A stretch of 25,213 nt of DNA from Mogibacterium sp. (lineage in GTDB: Bacteria; Bacillota; Clostridia; Peptostreptococcales; Anaerovoracaceae), in assembly GCA_016775335.1 (NCBI GenBank), contig JAEUGJ010000001.1, positions 4,535-29,747 of the forward strand, in the 5' to 3' direction. Position numbers and translations under genes: made by a program. The notes under the pieces were generated by a model. That model ran no database searches. It worked only from the letters and a program-made list of their open reading frames with translations, and had not been told where the DNA came from. Positions within the stretch are counted from its first letter, which is position 1; every line of letters starts with the position of its first letter. Below are positions 14,569-22,100 of the stretch, piece after piece.

Positions 14569-14620
14569 AATAACCCACCCTGTTCGCGCAGACACAGTGC
14601 AGCGAGCAAGGTGGGTTATT
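14569..14620 (-). terminator. Terminator-like hairpin after the kinase gene
   Basis: AATAACCCACC (14569-14579) and GGTGGGTTATT (14610-14620) are perfectly complementary and start right beyond the kinase stop (14622-14624). Read on the minus strand the stem extends inward with one mismatch, but the following T-run is poor (CATTTCTC), so it may act partly by stabilising the 3' end. Confidence 0.6.
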
Positions 14621-14621
14621 T

Positions 14622-16001
14622 CTACACCGGAAATGTGGCGGTAATCCGGAGGGACTTTCCATCCGGCGTGTAGGCGGCGATTTTGCCGCCGTGGGCCCGA
14701 ACCACCGCCTGGGCGATGGAGAGCCCGATGCCGTGCCCGCCGGTTTCACTGTTCCGGGAACTGTCCGCCCGGTAGAATCGGTCGAAAAGGTGAGGGATGG
14801 AGTTCTTTGGGATCTCATCCACGGAATTGCTCACCGTGAGGAAAATGTTTTTGCCCTGACGGTAGAAGCGGAGCCGGATATCCCCGGAATCCGAAGAATA
14901 CTTGAACGCGTTGTCCAAGAGGATGCTTACCAGCTTGCGGAGGGCGCTTTCGTCGCCCCGCAGGAACAGGTCCTCCGACACGCTGCAGTCGTATTTTTTC
15001 TCGGAAACCAGAGCCCGGGATTCGAAGGAGTGGGCCACATCGCCAACGATTTTCGAGAAATTCAGCCGCTTCATGTTGACGGAGGTTTTCTGCACCTCTT
15101 CCATGCGGGTCAGGTACACCAGCTCCTCGGTGAGGTTGGACAGGCGCCGGGTTTGCTGCCGGATGTCCTCCAGCCACTCGTTAGTCTCGTCCCCCTCCTG
15201 CTCCATCTCCAGAACGGACACGTCCGCATTGATGATGGTCAGCGGCGTACGGATTTCATGCCCCGCATCGGTGATGAAGCGCTGCTGCTTTTCGTAGCTT
15301 TCCGCCACCGGCCGGAGGATTTTACCGGAGAAAAAGGTAATCAGTGCGGAAATGATGGTGACGCCGATGAGGCACACCAGAATGCTGACGTTCCGGAACG
15401 CCCGGAAATTGTCCAGAGAGCGGGAGCAGTCCAGGTAGATATAGCGGGTTCCGTTTTTTCCCGTCACTCGGGTGCACCGGAAGTCTTCAATAAAAGCACA
15501 CTTTCCGTCCTTCGAAAGTTTCCGTTCCGCCTTTTTCTGAATGGATTCCAGCGCATCCTTGTTTACCGCCAGCAGCTGGGAGGAATCCACTTCCCGCAGG
15601 GTTCCGTCGGAATTGGTCAGTACCGAAAAATACCGGGTTTCAAAAGGCTGCGCGGAGGTGCGGGCCTTGTTGTCCAGCTGAATTCGGAAAATATAGCTGC
15701 GGTCGTTGGAGTCGTCGTTCGGATTTAGTTTCGAAAAGCGGCGCTTCTTCTGTACAATAATCGTGGATTTCTCCTTCACATCGCCGCTGCCGGAAACCTC
15801 CACGGAATTGTGCCTTTCTTTTATTAGCAAGCTTTCCGGAAAGGTCCCGTGGTTGGCTGCCAGAACCGAAAGGGTCCAGTCGGAGCGGTCCAACACATTT
15901 TGATAGCTGATGCCGTTGATGATAATCGTCAGCAGCGCGATGGTGGAGAATACCGATAGGATGGTCACCGCGATGAAGCGGCGCCGTAATTTTTTTACCA
16001 T
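14622..16001 (-). CDS. Sensor histidine kinase
   Basis: A 459-residue membrane sensor kinase. Two membrane helices (about residues 12-32 and 207-228) enclose an extracellular sensing region of about 170 residues that I do not recognise. The HisKA motif is FITDAGHEIRTPLTIINAD, with His248 as the phosphorylated residue. The ATP-binding domain shows the N box LVSILLDNAFKYSSD, a DEIP segment, the F box LFDRFYRADSSR and the G2 box GGHGIGLSIAQAVV. It phosphorylates the response regulator encoded immediately upstream, with only 1 nt between the two genes. The signal is unknown; the position beside envelope genes suggests wall or membrane stress, as an inference. Last gene of the minus-strand operon. 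Confidence 0.93.
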   Translation of the reverse strand: MVKKLRRRFIAVTILSVFSTIALLTIIINGISYQNVLDRSDWTLSVLAANHGTFPESLLIKERHNSVEVSGSGDVKEKSTIIVQKKRRFSKLNPNDDSNDRSYIFRIQLDNKARTSAQPFETRYFSVLTNSDGTLREVDSSQLLAVNKDALESIQKKAERKLSKDGKCAFIEDFRCTRVTGKNGTRYIYLDCSRSLDNFRAFRNVSILVCLIGVTIISALITFFSGKILRPVAESYEKQQRFITDAGHEIRTPLTIINADVSVLEMEQEGDETNEWLEDIRQQTRRLSNLTEELVYLTRMEEVQKTSVNMKRLNFSKIVGDVAHSFESRALVSEKKYDCSVSEDLFLRGDESALRKLVSILLDNAFKYSSDSGDIRLRFYRQGKNIFLTVSNSVDEIPKNSIPHLFDRFYRADSSRNSETGGHGIGLSIAQAVVRAHGGKIAAYTPDGKSLRITATFPV

Positions 16002-16002
16002 A

Positions 16003-16683
16003 TTAATCCTCTTCCTCCACCACCAGGGAGTACCCCACGTTTCGGGTAGCCTTAATCAGCACGTTCGCCCCCAAAGTCTTGAATTTCCGGCGAAGATAGG
16101 AAATGTACACCCAGATGATGCTGGTCTCCGCATCGCTGTCCAGGCCCCAAATCCGCTCGAAAATCTGCTCCGTAGACAGCACCTGCCCCGGATTGCTCAT
16201 GAGGAGCTCCATCAGCTGAAACTCCTTGTTGGCCAGCCGAATGGAATTCTCCCCGCATGCCAGCTCGTAATTGGTCCGGTCCAGGGTCACGTTCCCCAGC
16301 TGCAGCACGGAGCTTGGGTTTTTGGTCTGCACCCGGGTAATGGCCCGAATCCGCGCCAGCAGCTCCTTCGGCTCGAATGGTTTCGTCAGGTAATCGTTGG
16401 CGCCGCTGTCCAGCCCCAGCACCTTGTCGTCCACCTCGGAACGGGCGGTGAGAATCAGCACCGGCGTCAGGTTGTTCCGTTCCCGCAGCGTGCGCAGCAC
16501 CGTCAGGCCGTCCACCTTCGGCATCATCAGATCCAGAATGACGGCGTCGTAACTGCTCACGTCCAGAAAATCCAAGGCTTCCTCCCCGTTATATGCCGCA
16601 TCCACCGAGTAGTGGCTGCTCTCCAGAATTCGGGTCAGCGCCCGGGAGAGAGATTTTTCGTCTTCCGCAAGAAGTAGTCGCAT
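16003..16683 (-). CDS. Response regulator, OmpR/PhoB family
   Basis: A 226-residue DNA-binding response regulator. The receiver domain (residues 1-115) has the acidic pair in LLLAEDEK, phospho-acceptor Asp51 in VILDLMMPKVDG, the switch Thr in ILTARSE and the conserved Lys in DYLTKPFEPKELLARI. The C-terminal winged helix (about residues 130-222) includes the family-typical KEFQLMELLMSNPGQVLSTEQIFERIWG and WVYISYLRRKF. It is partner to the kinase that follows it. Its targets are unknown; the divergent adhesin gene is an obvious candidate but no operator was identified. Confidence 0.94.
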   Translation of the reverse strand: MRLLLAEDEKSLSRALTRILESSHYSVDAAYNGEEALDFLDVSSYDAVILDLMMPKVDGLTVLRTLRERNNLTPVLILTARSEVDDKVLGLDSGANDYLTKPFEPKELLARIRAITRVQTKNPSSVLQLGNVTLDRTNYELACGENSIRLANKEFQLMELLMSNPGQVLSTEQIFERIWGLDSDAETSIIWVYISYLRRKFKTLGANVLIKATRNVGYSLVVEEED

Positions 16684-16729
16684 AAGCTTTTTTCCTTTCC
16701 GCTAAAAACACTTTCGCTAAAAATATCTT

Positions 16730-17452
16730 CTATTTATATGTCACACGTTTCCGGCCAATCCCCACAAAGAGGGCACACATCGCCAGCTCCATCAGAAGAA
16801 ATATTTCTCCGATTCGGAGCGCCGTGTCGGAGAAGAAGCCCTCCGGCAGCAGGTTGATGAGATTGTCTTTCGCCGGATCCAAAATCCACAGGTCGTTATC
16901 AAAGAACAAGTGATGAAATACCACGAAGTACCGGTCGAAACTTCCGGAAACGATCAGCGCGGTGAGGCCGGTAATCCCCAGCAGAACGCCGGTTATTTTT
17001 GGGACCCGAGCGATGAAGTCCGAGAGCCGGTTCGGATGCCTCTTTCGGTTGAACCAAAGCCCTGCGAGAATTCCAATGCTGATGAGGAACGCGATATTTC
17101 GAAGCCGGAACCCGCCCAGAAAAAGCACCCGGCAATCCTTCAGGTGGGCCTTCTCCCGGTCCGAGAAGAATTCCTTGCGCTCCCCGTCCAGGGTGGTCAT
17201 CACGGTGAGGTCTTTTCGGTCCCCTTTGAGGTAGTTCATCATCTCTTCCGTCACCTGCAGCGCGGATTTCATGGACATCTCGCCCCGCACATCCTCCAGC
17301 ACCATGTATTTGTCGTATTCCTTTTCGAACCAGCCCGGCGTCCGGTAGAGCAGCACCTCTGCGGCGGTGAGAAGCAGGCAAAGCATCATTGCCAGGCTGA
17401 ACAGGAGGCTCAGCACCCAAGCGGCCCCGGGGCATCGTCGTTTGTCTTCCAT
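16730..17452 (-). CDS. TIGR01906/DUF1461 family integral membrane protein
   Basis: A 240-residue membrane protein with about four or five helices: residues 10-33, 110-132, 150-168 and 210-232 are clearly hydrophobic. The pattern after the first helix (VRGEMSMKSALQVTEEMMNYLKGDRKDL, then FFSDREKAHLKDCRVLFLGG) and the later FVVFHHLFFDNDLWILDPAKDNLINLLPEGFF match the TIGR01906/DUF1461 family, whose function is unknown. ATG 17452 is preceded by GGAAAGGGA. It is the first gene of the minus-strand operon, with the response regulator starting 46 nt after its end. An accessory or signal-modulating part in the two-component system is possible but only by position. Confidence 0.8.
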   Translation of the reverse strand: MEDKRRCPGAAWVLSLLFSLAMMLCLLLTAAEVLLYRTPGWFEKEYDKYMVLEDVRGEMSMKSALQVTEEMMNYLKGDRKDLTVMTTLDGERKEFFSDREKAHLKDCRVLFLGGFRLRNIAFLISIGILAGLWFNRKRHPNRLSDFIARVPKITGVLLGITGLTALIVSGSFDRYFVVFHHLFFDNDLWILDPAKDNLINLLPEGFFSDTALRIGEIFLLMELAMCALFVGIGRKRVTYK

Positions 17453-17525
17453 ATTATATCCCTTTCCGTATCATACCCGGAATACCTTAAGCGGAGCTGA
17501 GTTCCGGCGGGTATCCCGATAAAAT

Positions 17526-17554
17526 ATTATATCTTTCAGCGGAGAACATATCAA
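17526..17554 (-). promoter_or_regulatory. Promoter for the DUF1461-regulator-kinase operon
   Basis: On the minus strand, TTGATA (17554-17549) is followed by exactly 17 nt and a perfect TATAAT (17531-17526). Predicted start near 17519, leader about 67 nt. This is one of the best promoter matches in the window. The rest of 17453-17814 has no gene. It contains IR TTGTTTAT/ATAAACAA (17618-17625, 17643-17650) and, next to it, TACTC-GTTT-GAGTA (17656-17669), which on the minus strand is followed by seven Ts and could be a small terminator. A plus-strand promoter for the adhesin is not clear; GATAAAAT near 17691-17698 is the best -10 candidate. Confidence 0.7.
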
Positions 17555-17814
17555 CTGTTTACGGCGGCGGAGGCTTCGCCGGGTCCGGCACCATCTGAAA
17601 TAGACATAAATATGTGATTGTTTATAGTAAAGCAGTAGTTTAATAAACAAAAAAATACTCGTTTGAGTACCCACTTAACCCGGAATGTGTGATAAAATAA
17701 ACCATTATGGAGATGTAACGCATGAACGTCCGGCAAGTACGCAATCTCACGGAACGCCGGCCGGACATCATCCTCCCCTGGGGGTTGCAGGCGGAGAATG
17801 AGGAAGGGGGAAAA

Positions 17815-19125
17815 ATGATAGGCTATTTTCGAAAGCGAAAAAGAGCTGCCTGGATTATGACACTTTTGCTGTCCGTGACCATCCTGTTCGGGATGTCCGG
17901 GACAACCGTGTCGGCGGCAGCCGGTGCCGTGGCAGACGATACCACCGTCAACCACTGGCACGATTCTATTGCACAGGATGACACCACAAAGAATATCGGG
18001 AGAATCTGGACGGACAAGTCCGTATCTGCCGGGAATATTTCAGTGGATAAGTTGAACAATTCCGGAACGAAGACCATAGAGAAGAAGGGGGACTCCGACT
18101 TCTTGGTAAGTCTGTCCGCACTGTCTTCCGCTGCGAAGATCATGGGACAGTCCACCGTTCCGCTGGACATCGTAATGGTGCTGGACGTATCCGGAAGTAT
18201 GGATGACAACGATAAAATGAGCACCCTGAAGACGGCGGTGAACTCTTTTATCGACGAATCCGCAAAGGCCAACAGCGAGCGGTCCAACGAGAACCTGCGC
18301 AGCCGGATTTCTCTGGTGAAGTTCTCCGGGAATAAGACCGACAAGGTGGGAGATGATACCTACCGATCGGGTTACAATACTTACAACTACACTCAGGTTG
18401 TAAGCGAATACAAGGCGTACACCAACGACAACAAGGCGGAGCTGAAGGACAAGGTCAATGCGCTGAGACCGGCAGGTGCCACCGCAGCGGATTACGCCAT
18501 GGATCAGGCCAAGAAGCAGGTGAACCAAAGCAAGAGCGACGAGGCCGCTAATCCGGACCGCAAGAACGTGAAGCGCATCGTCATCTTCTTCACTGATGGC
18601 GAGCCGAATCACCAAAGTGGTTTTGACGAAGACGTCGCCAATGCGGCAATTCAGACGGCAAAGACCATCAAGACCGACGCCACCATGTATTCCATCGGCG
18701 TGTTCAAGAATGCGGATGCAAGCATCACCACCGGAGGTTCCGGTTGGATGGGCAGTTGGACCGACAAGGAGATGTTCAACACCTACATGCACGGCATGTC
18801 CAGCAATTATCCGGACGCGACCGCGTACGACAATCTGGGCACTCGTGCCAAGAATTCAGACGGAAGCGAAACCGCCTTCTACAAGGCCGCAACCCAGGCT
18901 TCGGAGCTGAATCATATTTTCACGGAAATTCAGGAAGAAATCGTTGCCACGGCACAGTCCCCGACGGAAGTGGATTCCGGCTCGGACCCGAATCAGAGTG
19001 GATACATCACTCTGGTGGATCAGCTGGGAGACTACATGCAGGTGGATGATATGAATACCTTACCACTACACGAAGAAGGACGTGACCAAGGAAGGAACCA
19101 CCACGAAGGTGACCTACACCTTTGA
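17815..19125 (+). CDS. VWA-domain surface protein, N-terminal fragment of a frameshifted adhesin
   Basis: A 436-residue fragment. ATG 17815 is chosen because AGGAAGGGGG lies 4 nt upstream and the protein then starts with a proper signal peptide (basic MIGYFRKRKR, hydrophobic core, cut near VSA-AAG around residue 38). A longer frame from 17722 would bury it. Residues 115-370 form a von Willebrand factor A domain with an intact MIDAS motif (D124-V-S-G-S128) and FFTDGE (Thr260), a metal-dependent ligand-binding site. After about residue 415 the frame turns to an unrelated tail (LPLHEEGRDQGRNHHEGDLHL) and stops, while the continuation YHYTKKDVTKEG is in the next frame. So this is the head of the protein encoded by 19082-24808, split by one extra base. 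As read, it lacks any wall anchor and would be secreted. Confidence 0.8.
   Translation: MIGYFRKRKRAAWIMTLLLSVTILFGMSGTTVSAAAGAVADDTTVNHWHDSIAQDDTTKNIGRIWTDKSVSAGNISVDKLNNSGTKTIEKKGDSDFLVSLSALSSAAKIMGQSTVPLDIVMVLDVSGSMDDNDKMSTLKTAVNSFIDESAKANSERSNENLRSRISLVKFSGNKTDKVGDDTYRSGYNTYNYTQVVSEYKAYTNDNKAELKDKVNALRPAGATAADYAMDQAKKQVNQSKSDEAANPDRKNVKRIVIFFTDGEPNHQSGFDEDVANAAIQTAKTIKTDATMYSIGVFKNADASITTGGSGWMGSWTDKEMFNTYMHGMSSNYPDATAYDNLGTRAKNSDGSETAFYKAATQASELNHIFTEIQEEIVATAQSPTEVDSGSDPNQSGYITLVDQLGDYMQVDDMNTLPLHEEGRDQGRNHHEGDLHL
19052..19063 (+). other. Frameshift junction in the adhesin gene
   Basis: Upstream frame reads ATG AAT ACC TTA CCA (M-N-T-L-P); the downstream frame has TGA at 19052-19054 and then reads TAC CAC TAC ACG AAG AAG (Y-H-Y-T-K-K). 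Removing one T of the TT at 19060-19061 joins them as M-N-T-Y-H-Y-T-K-K-D without any stop. There is no long homopolymer or recognised +1 slippery site, so a recent mutation or a sequence error is likelier than programmed frameshifting. Confidence 0.8.
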
Positions 19126-22100
19126 GGCGGAGATTCCGGACACGAATCACGTATATCCGACGGGGAATCTGAGAGATATCAAGATTACCGTGGAGAAAGC
19201 CGATGCTGAGACCGCACTGGCAACGGGAGACAAGGTGACCGTAAAGATTCCGGCCAACCTGATTCCGCTGAGATATTATGAAGTTTCTAAAGACAATAAG
19301 ATGACCATCGACGACACCTATCCATGTCGACTCTTCTACGACGTCAGCCTGAAGGCAGCGGCGGAGAAGAAGCTGGAGAAGCCGGATGACGCGATGGAGG
19401 CTTATATTGCCGCAAATTCCAACGAAGACGGTCAGGTGGCATTCTATGCCAACAAGTACGACAAGAAGTCTTCCAATCAGGATTCGGATGGCATCGGCGC
19501 ATATTCCAACTTCACGCCGGCGTCCACCAACGACTTCTACTATTTCCAGGAAGACAAGGTGCTGTACACGGATGAAGCCTGTACCAAACCGGCAAAGGAT
19601 GCCATCGATAACAGCGGCGACACCACGTACTACTACCAGCGTCAGTACTACGAAAAGGACGCTTCCGGAAATGCGGTGAAGAAGACCTACACCGTAAAAA
19701 TTCCGGGCAACAGCAACATCATCTTGGAAGGCTACGCAAAGAAGAACACCAAGACCGGCGAATGGTACATTCCGGCTGGATCGCCGAGAACCACCAGTCT
19801 GACTTATTTTACCGAAAATAAGGCGGACGGCGCCAACAAATCCCAGACATCCAAGCTGCTGATCAAGCCGGTATGGGAGAACAACTACGCCGGCAAGACG
19901 GTGGATACCTATTTGGGTAACAACGGAAAGCTGGTCAAGGAACTTCCGGGCGAACTGGACATTCACAAAACCGTACAGGCGGCAGAGGGCCATCAGGTTC
20001 CGGACAGCCTGAAGGATCAGGAATTCGAGTACAGCCTGACATTTGACGGCGGCGTAAAAGAAAAATACACCGCTCAGAAGTACACGGGCACGAACAAAGA
20101 GGGAGACGAGTTCACTGTCAAGTCCGGAGATACCTTTAAGTTAAAGGACAATCAGACCCTGAAGATCTACGGTGTGGATGGCGGAACCAAGTACACCGTA
20201 ACCGAGGCAAAACCGGAGCATTTCACCGGAAGCGCTGCGCAGCGGAATGCCGGGGAAGGCAGCGAGACCGGAACGAACAACGACGGCGGAGTATATGCAA
20301 AGGGAACCGTTGCCGGCAAGGATGCCGCAGTGGTCGATTACACCAATATTTATCAGGCAGACTCCACCACGTTAAAGGGTTCCGAGTCCCTGAAGATCAA
20401 GAAGAATTTCGAAACCGCATCCGGCGCATCCGCGTGGGAGATGGATTATCTGAAGGACGCGGAATTCCGGTTCATCCTGAGCCCGCTGAACAACGAATGT
20501 CCGATGCCAAAGGATGCCGCCGTTGTGGACGGCATGAAGGTTTCCCAGCTGAAGGTAAATTCCAAGGCGGAAATCGAGAAGACCTTTGGCGATATCGAGT
20601 ACACTCAGCCGGGAACTTATGAATACCAGATTACGGAAAAGGATCCGGGGGATACGGCAAAGCAGGGTGTAACCTACTCCGGCGCATCGTACCGCGTGAC
20701 CGTAAAGGTGACCGATGAGAACGGCAGTCTGAAGGCGAATGCCACCATGAAGAAAATCCGCAAGGATGACGGTTCGGAAGTGGCAAACCCAACGGCGATA
20801 GACAACAAAACCGCGGCATTTACGAACGTATATGACGCGAAGGAGCAGACTGTCACTCTGAGTGCCGGAAAGGAATTCACGGATCACACCGGAAGCAAGA
20901 CCCTGAAGGACGGCGACTATAAGTTCCGTCTCACACCGGTGACCGAAGGCGCACCGCTGCCGGATGGCGCATCCGGACATGTGGACGCGTCCAATATCGG
21001 AAACGGCGTGAAATTCGGAAACATCACCTTTACGGCAGAGCACGCAAAGGGTGCTACCCAGGATAAACCACTCACTTACGAATATAAGATGAAGGAAATC
21101 CTACCGGAAGGCGCGACCGCATCCAATAATTACACCGTAGACGGATTGACCTATGACAACGCGGAATACAAGGTACGCATCAACGTGTACATCGATGACG
21201 TGGACGGTCAGGACACGGTAGTAGCGGATTACAAGTATCTGGATGCAGACGGAAAAGAACTGCAGACCGTGCCGATTTTCCGGAACTCCTACAAAGCAGA
21301 TGCCGTAACCCTCACCGGAAACACGGCGCTCGCAGGCGAGAAGACACTCACCGGAAGAGACGGAAAGACCGACGAAGCATTTAACTTCAAATTAACACCG
21401 GACGCAGAGACTCAGAAAGCGATTGAGAAGAACGACGTTTCCATCGCTGAGAACGGAGACACCGCTTCGGTAAAGAATCTGAAGAACGGCGAGGCAAAGG
21501 ACTTCCACTTCGGCAATGTCACATTCCGAAAAGAAGGCGTATATCGCTTCGACGTTACCGAGAAGGTACCGGGAACCCCGGTCGGCGGAATGACCTATGA
21601 CCGCCACGCCACCAAGGTGACCGTGACCGTAACCGACGATGCGGACCACCCGGGCAAGCTCAAAGCCACGGTGGAATACAACAACGGCACCGTATCGGAT
21701 AAGACGAACAAAGCCGTATTCAAGAACAACTACGAATCCGGCCTGGTATACGGAACCACCGGCGCCCTGAACATTCAGAAGGTGCTGAACGGCCGTACAA
21801 TGAAAGTGGGCGAGTTTGAATTCACCTACGGACCAAAGGACGGTCAGACGGTGAAAATCACCAACCCGAACCAGCGCGGATCCGGCGAACCGGACACCAT
21901 GAATGTTCTGGCAGATCTTTCCTTCGACCAGACCATGTCCGGAAAGACTCAGACCTACATCGTTCGGGAAACCAAGGGCAGCATTAAGGGTGTGACCTAC
22001 GACGAACGAATCGGTACCGTGGAAATCACACCACAGGACAACGGCGACGGAACTATGCACGTAGTCACCAAGGTGACCATGAAGAACGCAGACGGTTCCG

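Noticed and set aside
13957..14595. Minus-strand open frame of 212 codons across repeat locus 1, with 32-residue peptide repeats
   Set aside because: The 96-nt period is divisible by three, so any frame without a stop in one unit tends to stay open. Several different frames are open, there is no convincing ribosome binding site, and conservation follows the hairpin arms and not one reading frame. Similar peptides at locus 2 appear in short frames for the same reason.
17722..17814. Upstream extension of the VWA protein to ATG 17722
   Set aside because: It would place 31 mostly polar residues before the signal peptide, whereas ATG 17815 has a strong ribosome binding site and a textbook signal sequence.
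19052..19082. Programmed +1 ribosomal frameshifting to make the full adhesin
   Set aside because: No known +1 slippery sequence, no in-frame stop at the shift point in the upstream frame and no clear stimulatory structure. Mutation or sequence error explains it more simply.
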